64,000 bases of DNA from Pseudonocardia lacus. GTDB lineage: Bacteria; Actinomycetota; Actinomycetes; Mycobacteriales; Pseudonocardiaceae. Shown here one piece after another: positions 24,564 through 32,414 of this stretch (position 1 is its first letter; every line of letters starts with the position of its first letter). The stretch is taken from positions 1 through 64,000 of the forward strand of contig NZ_JAHDTH010000017.1 in the NCBI RefSeq assembly GCF_018531445.1. Reading direction: 5' to 3'. Under the pieces are notes generated by a model that was not told the DNA's origin, ran no database searches, and saw only the letters and a program-made list of their open reading frames with translations. A program made the position numbers and the translations under genes.

Positions 24564-25004
24564 CTACGTCCCGGCCTTCGTGTAATCGCGGGTGAGCCAG
24601 TGCTCGGGACGGATGCGGATCGCGCACATGCGATCGGTGGCGTCCCGGGTGGCCGCGATGTAGCCCTCGGCGCCCTCGTCGCCCAGGTAGCGGCGAGCGA
24701 GCTCGCGGCGCTGCTCGACGGAGACGGCGTCCTCGACCGCGGTGACCGGACCCTCGACGGAGGCGTACCGGTAAGGCATCCCCTGCGTCTGCACGCAGAC
24801 GGTGACCCGGCCCGCCTCGCGGACCAACCGCACCTTGCGGCTGTCGCGGTCGGTCACCAGCACGATCTCGCCGCCGGGCCGGTAGTCGTACCAGAGCGGG
24901 ACGGCCAGGGGACCCCGACCGCCGTCGTCGGCCACGGTCACGACCGCGACGTGCACTTCGGCGAGGAAGGCCTCGCGCTCGGCGGGCGTCATCGCCAGGG
25001 ACAT
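24564..25004 (-). CDS. PPOX-class flavin/F420-dependent oxidoreductase
   Basis: A 146-residue split-barrel protein of the pyridoxamine-5'-phosphate oxidase superfamily. VHVAVVTVADDGGRGPLAVPLWYDYRPGG and IVLVTDRDSRKVRLVREAGRVTV match the F420/FMN-binding actinobacterial groups, as does YRYASVEGPVTAVE. The cofactor (F420, FMN or haem) cannot be decided by eye. The start ATG 25004 has an alternative four codons in. Sixteen bases separate it from the DUF4926 gene upstream. Confidence 0.85.
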   Translation of the reverse strand: MSLAMTPAEREAFLAEVHVAVVTVADDGGRGPLAVPLWYDYRPGGEIVLVTDRDSRKVRLVREAGRVTVCVQTQGMPYRYASVEGPVTAVEDAVSVEQRRELARRYLGDEGAEGYIAATRDATDRMCAIRIRPEHWLTRDYTKAGT

Positions 25005-25020
25005 GGCCGCAGGCTAGCGC

Positions 25021-25215
25021 CTACTGGGGTGCCGGCTCGACCTCGTCGGGCTGCGCGGCGAACAGCGCCGGCGCGACGCCGTCGTCGTCCGAGAACTCGA
25101 TTTCGAAGGCCCCGTCGTCGTAGATCTCGACCACGCAGCCGATGTCGCCGCGCCGGGCGCCGTCGGTGGCATAACGGTCGGTCGTGAGCCGCACCGTGTC
25201 GAGCAGGCGAATCAT
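25021..25215 (-). CDS. DUF4926 small protein
   Basis: A 64-residue protein with the DUF4926 pattern: LLDTVRL at the start, RRGDIGCVVEIYDDGAFEIEF in the middle and an acidic tail. DUF4926 proteins are small beta-barrel-like proteins, often near toxin-antitoxin or plasmid genes; their role is not known. Here it lies just upstream of the PPOX gene on the same strand and may be co-transcribed with it. Confidence 0.75.
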   Translation of the reverse strand: MIRLLDTVRLTTDRYATDGARRGDIGCVVEIYDDGAFEIEFSDDDGVAPALFAAQPDEVEPAPQ

Positions 25216-25244
25216 CGGATGACCCCCGAGATCGGTGTGGAGGC

Positions 25245-25490
25245 TTACAGCGCCGAGTCGTCTCTACCTTCGACCACCACAGCCCCTGACGGGATCTCCC
25301 GCTGCAACACGAACGCGTCCAGGGCCAGGCTGCGGACCCGACACGGCCACGGCACACGCTCGTCAGCCGTGCAGGACTCGCAGTACAGGCCGCCGGCCTC
25401 CCGAACCGGGATGTGGGTCTCCAGCATCCGCCGAGGCAGGTCCCCACACTCGGACAGCACGATCACCGCGTCCGCCCACCTGACCGTCAC
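25245..25490 (-). CDS. Small Cys-containing protein, second of a coupled pair
   Basis: An 81-residue protein beginning VTVRWADAVIVLSECGDLP. A CESC...C arrangement (LYCESCTADERVPWPC) could bind zinc, followed by ALDAFVLQREIPSG. GTG 25490 overlaps the stop of the preceding 52-residue gene by four bases (GTGA), which decides the start. I do not recognise a characterised family. The pair is divergent from the excisionase-like HTH gene. Confidence 0.65.
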   Translation of the reverse strand: MTVRWADAVIVLSECGDLPRRMLETHIPVREAGGLYCESCTADERVPWPCRVRSLALDAFVLQREIPSGAVVVEGRDDSAL

Positions 25491-25645
25491 TGCTCCGCCT
25501 TCGGCCTGGCCGTCACCGACGCCGCGAGGAACGGGTTGCACTTCGGGTCGTTCGTCTCGGCGTGCAGCCACTCCCCCTTGCCCGCGTGCCACCAGATCCG
25601 CTTGGTGCATCGGCACGTCCTGACTGTGCGGTGCTGGACCTCCAC
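25487..25645 (-). CDS. 52-residue Cys-containing protein, first of a coupled pair
   Basis: A small frame from GTG 25645 preceded by a strong GGGAGG. The protein has C-x-C (TCRCTKRIWWHAGKGEW) and a further Cys (NDPKCNPF), is rich in Trp and basic residues, and ends KAEQ. The four-base overlap with the next gene and the good ribosome-binding site make it a real gene despite its size. Three Cys and two His suggest a small metal-binding knuckle. Function unknown. Confidence 0.65.
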   Translation of the reverse strand: MEVQHRTVRTCRCTKRIWWHAGKGEWLHAETNDPKCNPFLAASVTARPKAEQ

Positions 25646-25759
25646 GCTGCCCTCCCAAATCGGACATCTACGCAGACTCCGCAGACAACGAGAGACTAGC
25701 AGTTCACGCGGTTAGGTACGTAGGGCGCGAACAACACCCCTGAGCGCAGGACCAGCACT

Positions 25760-25765
25760 TACGTT
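25760..25765 (+). promoter_or_regulatory. -10 element (TACGTT) of excisionase-like gene
   Basis: TACGTT ends six bases before ATG 25772 and no ribosome-binding sequence is seen, fitting a leaderless message. Confidence 0.45.
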
Positions 25766-25771
25766 GATCAG

Positions 25772-25960
25772 ATGGAGCGCTACCTGACCACGGGCGAGCT
25801 GTCCCGTCGGCTGGGTGTGGCGCCTCGGACCATCCAGGACTGGCGTCGGCGGAAGTGGGTCACGCCTGCGTTCGTCACCGCTGGCGGTCAGGCCCGCTGG
25901 ATCGAAGAGGACGTCCGGGAGCAGCTCCGGAAGCGGGAAGAGGACCGGCAGGGCGACTAG
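25772..25960 (+). CDS. Excisionase/MerR-like helix-turn-helix protein
   Basis: A 62-residue protein made of one winged-helix DNA-binding domain: YLTTGELSRRLGVAPRTIQDWRRRKWVTPA, then a basic, charged C-terminus. It resembles excisionase-family and BldC-like small regulators. No integrase or attachment site is present nearby, so a role in excision is not supported; local regulation of the divergent Cys-protein pair is equally plausible. Confidence 0.75.
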   Translation: MERYLTTGELSRRLGVAPRTIQDWRRRKWVTPAFVTAGGQARWIEEDVREQLRKREEDRQGD

Positions 25961-26159
25961 CTATCGGTAATCGGCCTTGCCTACATAGCTTGACCTGGGG
26001 TTTTCGCCCACGAAACGGCTCTGCTTACATCTGGACTGCGCCGGGTGACACCCCATCCCACTGGCCGATTGACTCGGCCGCAGCCATTCGCCAGGTTGTT
26101 GTCAGGAAAGTTGTCCCGCAAACGCTGCGTCCGTCCCGACAGCCCCGGTAGGTGCCCGC

Positions 26160-26519
26160 ATGGTGGCATTGCTGAGCGTCGGAGAGTCGAGTGTCCTCGC
26201 CGAAGCCGCGGCAGGGGACGTGGCTCCCGGCCTGAAACCACTGGCCCTCGCGCTGGGCGTGATCGGCGCCCTGGTCCTCGTCCTGGCCGTCATCGTCGGT
26301 GACCAGTCCGCGGACAAAGATCGATCCTCGTGGTGGTGGGCGGCTCTCGGGTTGCTCATCATCGTGCTGGGGTTCGCGCTCGGTGGAGGCTTCACCGGGC
26401 TGACGATCGGCAACGTGCTCTACCTGGCGGGCTACCTCGGAGGTTTTGCCCTGCTGATGGCCATCATGGCGGTGGTCGGGGCCGCCGGGCCTCCGCCGCC
26501 CCGCAGGCGCCGCCGTTGA
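26160..26519 (+). CDS. Small membrane protein of unknown function
   Basis: A 119-residue protein with three or four membrane segments (~27-47, ~58-78, ~85-108) and a C-terminal PPPPRRRRR tail, which would lie in the cytoplasm. There is a soluble SADKDRSSWWW loop. No family recognised. ATG 26160 is the first start of the open frame. The 199 bases before it (25961-26159) contain no visible gene. Confidence 0.6.
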   Translation: MVALLSVGESSVLAEAAAGDVAPGLKPLALALGVIGALVLVLAVIVGDQSADKDRSSWWWAALGLLIIVLGFALGGGFTGLTIGNVLYLAGYLGGFALLMAIMAVVGAAGPPPPRRRRR

Positions 26520-26640
26520 CCGGTGCCCACGCGCACCCTGCCACTGGATCGTCGGCCCACTGAGACCCGAACCGAGACCCGGCCGGCAACCCCGATGTGC
26601 CGACTACCAGCCGATCGCTGGATAACTGCTGGTCAGCGAG

Positions 26641-26725
26641 CGGAAGCGGAGGGATTCGAACCCCCGGACCCTTTCGGGACTCTCGCTTTCAAGGCGAGTG
26701 CATTCGGCCGCTCTGCCACGCTTCC
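26641..26725 (-). tRNA. tRNA-Ser(TGA)
   Basis: An 85-base class II tRNA on the minus strand. The acceptor stem GGAAGCG pairs with CGCTTCC, the discriminator is G, and CCA is not encoded. The anticodon loop CTTGAAA gives anticodon TGA (26689-26691). A long variable arm (AGTCCCGAAAGGGTC) and T-loop TTCGAAT confirm tRNA-Ser. It reads codons UCN, mainly UCA. Confidence 0.97.
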
Positions 26726-26797
26726 GCCGTGCACCGTACCTCTCCGCCTCCCGGTGGGGTACGGACCATCCGGCGGGCGGCGCCTACTCGCCGTGGG

Positions 26798-27214
26798 TCA
26801 GGAGGCGTCGTCCGGCTGCTCGGGCAGTCGCTCCAGGACCTGCCCGACGAGCTGGGTCAACGAGCGCATCTGGCTGTCGAGCGAATCGAACCGCGCCGTG
26901 TGCTCGGAGTGCTTGGCGGAGTGTTCGGCCAGGATGGCGGAGTGTTCGGCCAAGACCGCGGAGTGTTCGCCCAGGACCGCGGAGTGTTCGGCCAAGACCG
27001 CGGTGTGTCCGGCCAGGACCGCTGAGTGTTCGCCCAGGATGGCCGTGTGTCCGCCCAGGATGGCCGTGTGTTCGGCCTGGGTGGCCTTGATGTCGCGGAT
27101 GTCCGTGCGGATCCCCTTGACGTCGTCGTCCAGCCGCAGCGCCAGCCAGCGCGTCTCGGCATGGTCGACGGCGAGCTTGCGCAGCCTGCTGTTGACCTCG
27201 TCCTCGTCGGGCAC
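26798..27214 (-). CDS. Heptad-repeat coiled-coil protein
   Basis: A 138-residue protein with no recognised enzymatic domain. Residues 47-102 are eight tandem heptads of the type (A/G)EH(S/T)A(V/I)L, flanked by heptad-like helices (VKGIRTDIRDIKATQ before; HTARFDSLDSQMRSLTQLVGQVLERL after). The predicted structure is one long amphipathic helix forming a coiled coil. GTG 27214 start. The repeated His at fixed heptad position is unusual. It could be a scaffold or a signalling-stalk-like element; no partner is apparent. Confidence 0.7.
   Translation of the reverse strand: MPDEDEVNSRLRKLAVDHAETRWLALRLDDDVKGIRTDIRDIKATQAEHTAILGGHTAILGEHSAVLAGHTAVLAEHSAVLGEHSAVLAEHSAILAEHSAKHSEHTARFDSLDSQMRSLTQLVGQVLERLPEQPDDAS
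26909..27076 (-). repeat. Eight tandem 21-bp units
   Basis: Eight consecutive 21-base units encode the seven-residue repeat of the coiled-coil protein. The units differ at few positions, indicating recent expansion or gene conversion; copy number may vary between strains. Confidence 0.85.
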
Positions 27215-27423
27215 GCACCCATGCTCCCAGTCGGCACCGACACGTGGGGCTCGTTCGGGGAACTCGCCGCGGCATCCGCCGATCCGCCCACGTTAGGTGG
27301 CGGTACGGCGTCGGCGCGGCATGGAAACCACCCCGGCAGGGAAAGGTGAACTCGTCGTGACCGTGGCGGAGCGGGCCGACCGGGGTCCGGTGTGGTGGGA
27401 TCTCGCCGAGCGAGGGAGGCAGC

Positions 27424-28362
27424 ATGCGGTTCGACGAGGGCGCTGACCTGAACACGTCGAGCATCGACGACCTGCGGGGCAGCGGGGGCGGGGGCGTCGG
27501 TGGTCGGGTCGCGCTCGGCGGCGGTGGCCTCGGCATCGTCGGGCTGATCATCTACTTCGTGATCGCGCAGCTCGGCGGAGGCGGCGGCGGGTTCAGCGTG
27601 CCCGGCGGCATCCCCGGGCTGGGCGGGCTCGAACAGGGCCAGCAGGCCGACACCTCCGCGGTGGCCTCGGCGTGCCGCACCGGCGAGCAGGCCAACACCC
27701 AGCTCGACTGCGAGGTCGTGGCCGTGGTCAACTCGCTGGACGGCTACTGGACCGACGCGTTCGCCGCCTCGGGCCAGACCTACACCCCGCCGCGCACCAA
27801 CTTCTTCAGCGGCAGCGTCAACACCGGCGGCTGCGGCGGCGCCACCTCCGACGTCGGGCCGTTCTACTGCCCCGCCGACGCCGAGGTCTACATCGACCTC
27901 ACCTTCTTCCAGGAGCTGGAGACCCGCTTCGGCGCCCAGGGCGGCCCGTTCGCGCGGGCGTACGTGATCGCCCACGAGTACGGCCACCACATCCAGAACC
28001 TGCTCGGCACCTCCTCCCGCGTGCAGGGCGGCGAGAGCGGCCCGACCTCCGGCTCGGTGCGCCTGGAGCTGCAGGCCGACTGCTACGCCGGCGTCTGGGC
28101 CAACCACGCCACGTCGGTGCCCACGCGAACGGGCCGGCCGCTGATCACCGACGTCACCCAGGAGGACGTCGCCGCGGCCATCGACACCGCGGAGCGCATC
28201 GGCGACGACTACATCCAGAGCAACCTCGGCGGCGGCCGGGTCGACGAGAGCCAGTTCACCCACGGCAGCTCCGCGCAGCGGGAGAAGTGGTACTCCACCG
28301 GCTACGAGACCGGCGACCCGGCGCGGTGCGACACCTTCGCCCGCGGGGTCGACCTGGGCTGA
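27424..28362 (+). CDS. YpfJ/KPN_02809-family neutral zinc metallopeptidase
   Basis: A 312-residue protein. A Gly-rich cytoplasmic N-terminus is followed by one membrane helix (~35-52), a Gly-rich linker and an external metallopeptidase-like domain. The zinc motif is HEYGH (184-188) in YVIAHEYGHHIQNLLG, and ELQADCYAGVWA supplies the third ligand. Paired Cys residues could form disulfides. The family's physiological substrates are unknown. ATG 27424 is preceded by GGGAGG. Tail-to-tail with a GNAT gene. Confidence 0.93.
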   Translation: MRFDEGADLNTSSIDDLRGSGGGGVGGRVALGGGGLGIVGLIIYFVIAQLGGGGGGFSVPGGIPGLGGLEQGQQADTSAVASACRTGEQANTQLDCEVVAVVNSLDGYWTDAFAASGQTYTPPRTNFFSGSVNTGGCGGATSDVGPFYCPADAEVYIDLTFFQELETRFGAQGGPFARAYVIAHEYGHHIQNLLGTSSRVQGGESGPTSGSVRLELQADCYAGVWANHATSVPTRTGRPLITDVTQEDVAAAIDTAERIGDDYIQSNLGGGRVDESQFTHGSSAQREKWYSTGYETGDPARCDTFARGVDLG

Positions 28363-28375
28363 GCGGGCCTCAGCC
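28357..28375. terminator. Short hairpin across convergent stops
   Basis: GGCTGAG and CTCAGCC (7-bp arms, five-base loop) span the stop codons of the metallopeptidase and GNAT genes; it could act on both strands. Confidence 0.4.
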
Positions 28376-29014
28376 TGCGCCGAGCAGGCCGCGGCAGGCC
28401 TCGAGGCCCTCGACCCGCAGCGTCCAGTCGGGCCGGACGAACCCGTCGGGCTCCAGCCGCAGCAGGACCTCGGTCGCCGCCGCGTCGCGGCGCACGTGCC
28501 GCTTCACGCCGTCGCGCCGGTAGCCCAGCTTCTCCGAGACCCTCAGCGACGCGGTGTTGTCGGTGAACGCGCCGGACGTCGCCTCGGTGGCCCCGAGGTG
28601 GTCGAAGGCGAACTGGAGCACCGCGGCGCGCATCTCGGTGCCGATGCCGTCGCGCTGGTGGGCGCGGCCGATCCAGGAGCCGGTGTCGACGGTGCGCAGG
28701 ACGGCGAAGTCGCGCCCGGTGAGGCCCTGCACACCGATCACCCGGCCCTTGTGCCGGACCAGGAAGTTCAGCGTCCATGCCGCCGGGTCGAGCCGCGCCC
28801 GCTCGCCCCAGAAGTGCTGCAGCATGCCGCGGCCCAGGTAGCGCCGGTCGGCGTCGGTCCAGGCGACCAGGAACGGCATGGTCGCCGGGTCGTGCACCCC
28901 CGCGTACGCGACCCCGACGAGCTCGCGCAGGCCCTCGTCGTCGTCGGGGCGCAGCTCCAGCCGCGGGGTGCGCAGCACCAGGTCGCGCAGGGGCCATGGT
29001 TCCGGGTGGTCCAT
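28370..29014 (-). CDS. GNAT-family N-acetyltransferase
   Basis: A 214-residue GNAT protein with the RimJ/L-like layout: LVLRTPRLELRPDDDEGLREL, then the CoA-binding SWIGRAHQRDGIGTEMRAAVLQFAF (RxxGxG/A type) and NTASLRVSEKLGYRRDG. The target is unknown. ATG 29014 was preferred over ATG 29053 because the domain begins soon after it. A strong palindrome lies between it and the flotillin gene upstream. Confidence 0.87.
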   Translation of the reverse strand: MDHPEPWPLRDLVLRTPRLELRPDDDEGLRELVGVAYAGVHDPATMPFLVAWTDADRRYLGRGMLQHFWGERARLDPAAWTLNFLVRHKGRVIGVQGLTGRDFAVLRTVDTGSWIGRAHQRDGIGTEMRAAVLQFAFDHLGATEATSGAFTDNTASLRVSEKLGYRRDGVKRHVRRDAAATEVLLRLEPDGFVRPDWTLRVEGLEACRGLLGAG

Positions 29015-29070
29015 GCCCCGGCAGCCTGCCGCAACCCCGACCGCCACGGCCACCGGGATTGCGCCCGGAT

Positions 29071-29114
29071 CCGGGGTTCGGGGGAGCCACGATGCCGGCT
29101 CTCCCGAACCCCGG
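29071..29114 (-). repeat. 18-bp-stem palindrome, family 1-like variant / terminator
   Basis: Arms 29071-29088 and 29097-29114 match at 17 of 18 positions with an eight-base loop ACGATGCC. The GTTC and AGCCACGATGC stretches resemble repeat family 1. It lies eight bases after the flotillin stop and probably terminates that operon. Confidence 0.75.
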
Positions 29115-29121
29115 GCCGGGG

Positions 29122-30588
29122 TCAGTCGACGGTGCTCTCCACGGGGCCGCCGTTGGACACCGACCTGGCCGGCTTCGCGTCGACCGGGGCGGCCGCGGTC
29201 GCCCCGAGCTTGCCGAGCAGCCCGGCGAGGTCGACGCCGGTCAGGTCGCTGCCCAACTGGAGGCCCTGGGCGACGTTGCTGGCCACGGACCTGGTGAGCG
29301 AGCTGGCGCCGTCGGTGGAGATGACGGTCATCTTGTCGATCTCGCTGAGCGGCCGGCTGGCCGCCTCGACCACCTTCGGCAGCACCTGCACCAGCAGGTC
29401 CAGCACGGCGGCCTCGCCGTAGCGGGCGAACGCCTCGGCCTTGAGCCTGCGGGCCTCGGCGTCGGCCTGGCCGCGGGCCAGCATCGCGGCGGCCTCGGCC
29501 ACGCCCTCGCGCTCGACGGCGTCGGCGATGCTGGTGCGGCGCCGCTGCTCGCCCTCGCCCAGCAGCCGGTCCTGCTCCGACTTCGCCTGCGCGGCGGCGA
29601 TGGTGGCCTGGCGCTGGGCGTCGGCGGCGAAGACGGCGGCGTTGCGGGCCGCCTCGGCCTCCTGCTCGACCTTGTACCGGGCGGCGTCGGCCGGCTTGCG
29701 GACCTCGGTGGTGAGCTGGCGCTCCTTCAGCTCGGCGTTGCGCTCGGCCACCTTCTGCTGCTCGGAGAGGATGGCCTGGTCGCGCTCGGCCTGGGCGAGC
29801 GGGCCGGCCGCGGCCGAGCGGGCCTTGGCCGCGTCGATCTCGGCCTGGATGGAGGCCTGCTTGAGCGAGAGGTTCCGGTTGGCCTCGGCGATGGCCTCCT
29901 CGGCGAGCAGCCGCTCCTTCTCACCGGCCTGGCGGGCCTTCGCCTCGGCGATCATGGCGTCCTTGACCACCCGGGCGGCCTCGGCCCGGCCCAGGTCGTG
30001 CAGGTAGCTGCCGTCGGCACTGATGTCCTGGAGCTGGAACGTGTCCAGCACCAGGCCCTGGTTGGTCATCGAGTGCTCGGCCTCCTCGGCGACGGCCGAG
30101 GCGAACGCGGCGCGGTCGCGGATGATCTCCTCGACGGTGAGCCGACCGACGATCGAGCGCAGCGCCCCGGCGAGCACCTCGCGGGTGAAGCCCTCGATCT
30201 CCTTCTGCTGGTGCAGGAAGCGCTGCGCGGCGGCGCGGATGGCCTCGGCCGTCCCGCCGATCTTGACGATCGCCACGCCGTGCAGGTTGGTGCGGATGCC
30301 CTGCTTGCTGACCGCGCCCTGGATCTCGACGTGGATGCGCCGGCTGGACAGGTCGAGCACCTGCAGCTTCTGCACCACCGGCAACACGAACACCGAGGCG
30401 CCCATGACGACCTTCTGACCGGACAGGTCCGTCGACGTCGTGCCGTCGGCACCCTTCGTGGAGCGGCCCTTGCGACCGGTGACGATGAAGGCCTCGTTCG
30501 AACGGGCCACCTTGATCCGCGACAGCACGAACATCACCAGCAGGAAGACCAGCAGCACTGCGCCACCGACCGGGACGAACAGTTCCAT
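29122..30588 (-). CDS. Flotillin-like SPFH-domain membrane protein
   Basis: A 488-residue protein. An N-terminal hydrophobic segment (~7-24) is followed by an SPFH/Band 7 domain (~25-200) and a long Ala/Glu-rich coiled coil (~200-400). The C-terminal region (VLDLLVQVLPKVVEAASRPLSEIDKMTVIS) is typical of flotillins. Flotillins organise membrane microdomains and fluidity. The upstream NfeD-like gene on the same strand, 42 bases away, is the usual genetic partner. Confidence 0.92.
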   Translation of the reverse strand: MELFVPVGGAVLLVFLLVMFVLSRIKVARSNEAFIVTGRKGRSTKGADGTTSTDLSGQKVVMGASVFVLPVVQKLQVLDLSSRRIHVEIQGAVSKQGIRTNLHGVAIVKIGGTAEAIRAAAQRFLHQQKEIEGFTREVLAGALRSIVGRLTVEEIIRDRAAFASAVAEEAEHSMTNQGLVLDTFQLQDISADGSYLHDLGRAEAARVVKDAMIAEAKARQAGEKERLLAEEAIAEANRNLSLKQASIQAEIDAAKARSAAAGPLAQAERDQAILSEQQKVAERNAELKERQLTTEVRKPADAARYKVEQEAEAARNAAVFAADAQRQATIAAAQAKSEQDRLLGEGEQRRRTSIADAVEREGVAEAAAMLARGQADAEARRLKAEAFARYGEAAVLDLLVQVLPKVVEAASRPLSEIDKMTVISTDGASSLTRSVASNVAQGLQLGSDLTGVDLAGLLGKLGATAAAPVDAKPARSVSNGGPVESTVD

Positions 30589-30630
30589 GTCGTTTCCCCC
30601 TTCGACGTGGACGGATTCGGGCTCAGCCGG

Positions 30631-31179
30631 TCACGGGTGCGATCCGGTGACCGGGAAATGCGCGCCCGGCGCGTCGATGACGACGACGCTGGTGTCGCTC
30701 GGCGCCTCGATGACGAGGACCGGCGTGCCGATGGCCATCGGCGCGTCCGCGCGGGCGTTGAGCTTGAGGCGGTGGCCGCCGAGGTGCACCCGCACCTCGC
30801 CGTACCCGCCGGCCGGGATCGGGCTGATCACGACGCCGTTGGTGCCGATCAGGTCGGAGCGCTGCGGGGTGTCGTCGGTGGCCATGTCGCGGGCGGCGCG
30901 GGCCAACCGGGCGATCAGGAACGTCGCCGGGAGCGCGGCCACCAGCCCGACACCGCCCGACACCGCCAGCGCGCCCGGGCTGTCCGCTCCGATCAGGACG
31001 CTGGTGACCGCGGCGCCGAACCCGAACACGCCGATGAAACCGGCGACCGCTTCCGTGGAGACGGTGGCGTCGAACTCGGCGCTGACGATTCCGCCGAGCT
31101 GGCCGCCGAGCAGACCGAGGGCGAGAATGACGACGCCGATCGCACCGATGACGAGGAAGACGACCGTCCCCGTCATCAT
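30631..31179 (-). CDS. NfeD-like membrane protein, flotillin partner
   Basis: A 182-residue protein with two or three N-terminal membrane segments (VVFLVIGAIGVVILALGLLGG; a second pair at ~40-100) and a C-terminal OB-fold-like domain (LIGTNGVVISPIPAGGYGEVRVHLGG...LVIEAPSDTSVVV). NfeD-type OB-fold proteins are typically co-transcribed with flotillins. ATG 31179 or 31176; AGGGGGG lies upstream. Homology to NfeD is by pattern and context, not by a decisive motif. Confidence 0.75.
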   Translation of the reverse strand: MMTGTVVFLVIGAIGVVILALGLLGGQLGGIVSAEFDATVSTEAVAGFIGVFGFGAAVTSVLIGADSPGALAVSGGVGLVAALPATFLIARLARAARDMATDDTPQRSDLIGTNGVVISPIPAGGYGEVRVHLGGHRLKLNARADAPMAIGTPVLVIEAPSDTSVVVIDAPGAHFPVTGSHP

Positions 31180-31306
31180 GACGGACCACCCCCCTGGAGA
31201 TCCTGGCACCGACCCTATCAGTAGCGCCCTCCGCTTCAGCCCGCCTTTAGCGCGTTTCAGCATTTCACCGCCCGCGGCGATCGCGGCGGGCGGACCCGGC
31301 GGCGAC

Positions 31307-31312
31307 TAGCGT
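31307..31312 (+). promoter_or_regulatory. -10 element (TAGCGT) of quinone oxidoreductase gene
   Basis: TAGCGT ends six bases before ATG 31319; no ribosome-binding sequence is present, so the mRNA may be leaderless. Confidence 0.5.
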
Positions 31313-31318
31313 CGGGGC

Positions 31319-32302
31319 ATGCATGCGATCACTGCGCGGGAACCGGGCGGACCCGAGGTCCTGGAGTGGACGGAGGTGCCCGACCCGGAGCCCGGGCCGG
31401 GCGAGGTGCTCGTCGACGTGGCGGCCAGCGCGGTCAACCGCGCCGACCTGCTGCAGCGCCAGGGCAACTACCCGCCGCCGCCCGGGACGTCGTCGACGAT
31501 CGGCCTGGAGTGCTCCGGGCGGATCGAGGCGCTCGGCGAGGGCGTCACCGGCTGGACCGTCGGCCAGGAGGTGTGCGCGCTGCTCGCCGGCGGCGGCTAC
31601 GCGGAGAAGGCCGTGGTGCCGGCCGGGCAGCTGCTGCCCGTCCCCGACGGGGTCGACGTCGTCACCGCCGGGAGCCTGCCCGAGGTGGCGTGCACGGTCT
31701 GGTCGAACGTGGTGCGCCAGGCCCGCCTCGCCGCGGGCGAGACGTTCCTCGTACACGGCGGCACCAGCGGCATCGGCACGCACGCCATCCAGGTCGCGAA
31801 GGCCCTCGGGGCCAGGGTCGCCGCGACGGCCGGCAACCCCGAGCGGATGCAGCGCTGCCGCGACCTGGGCGCCGACATCGTCATCGACTACCACGACGAC
31901 GTCACCGCCCGGCTGAAGGAGGAGACCGACGGCCGGGGCGCCGACGTCATCCTCGACAACATGGGCGCCAAGGCCCTGGCCGCCAACGTCGACGCGCTGG
32001 CCCCGGACGGCCGGCTGATGGTCATCGGGATGCAGGGCGGCGCGAAGGCCGAGCTGAACCTGGGGGCCCTGCTGGCCAAGCGGGCCAGCGTCACCGCGAT
32101 GGGCCTGCGCGGGCGTCCCCTGGACGGGCCGAACGGCAAGGCCGCGGTCGTCGCCGGCACCCGCGAGCAGGTCTGGCCGCTGATCGCCGACGGGCTCGTG
32201 CGACCGGTGGTGCACGCCAGCGTGCCGCTTGCCGAGGCCGGCAAGGCCCACGCCATGCTCGACGCCGGCGGCGTCGTGGGCAAACTTCTGCTGGTCAGGT
32301 AA
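31319..32302 (+). CDS. NAD(P)H-quinone oxidoreductase, PIG3 type
   Basis: A 327-residue zinc-independent MDR-family reductase. The N-terminus MHAITAREPGGPEVLEW, SAVNRADLLQRQGNYPPPPG and the nucleotide motif VHGGTSGIGTHAIQVAKALGA are characteristic of the PIG3/Qor subfamily. Zinc-ligand cysteines of alcohol dehydrogenases are absent. It reduces quinones with NADPH. In mycobacteria a homologue lies next to the proteasome activator gene, the same arrangement as here. Confidence 0.93.
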   Translation: MHAITAREPGGPEVLEWTEVPDPEPGPGEVLVDVAASAVNRADLLQRQGNYPPPPGTSSTIGLECSGRIEALGEGVTGWTVGQEVCALLAGGGYAEKAVVPAGQLLPVPDGVDVVTAGSLPEVACTVWSNVVRQARLAAGETFLVHGGTSGIGTHAIQVAKALGARVAATAGNPERMQRCRDLGADIVIDYHDDVTARLKEETDGRGADVILDNMGAKALAANVDALAPDGRLMVIGMQGGAKAELNLGALLAKRASVTAMGLRGRPLDGPNGKAAVVAGTREQVWPLIADGLVRPVVHASVPLAEAGKAHAMLDAGGVVGKLLLVR

Positions 32303-32414
32303 CCGCGACCCGGTCCGGCCGATCCCGCTACGGTGGACGGCCAGACGCGGGTCGAGTCCGAGATCGCGACGGAGCACCGCTGTACGGGCGGGCCGATCGG
32401 GGAACGTGGAGAGC

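Noticed and set aside
25646-26725. Integrative element inserted at tRNA-Ser
   Set aside because: An excisionase-like gene and a tRNA are close, but there is no integrase, and no copy of the tRNA 3' end longer than about nine bases was found nearby (CGGAAGCGG at ~25929 is too short).
26909-27076. CRISPR-like repeat array
   Set aside because: The 21-bp units are contiguous without spacers and encode in-frame heptads of a coiled coil.
27424-28362. Secreted protease or toxin
   Set aside because: The HEYGH protein has the YpfJ/KPN_02809 architecture with an N-terminal membrane anchor; nothing indicates toxin function.
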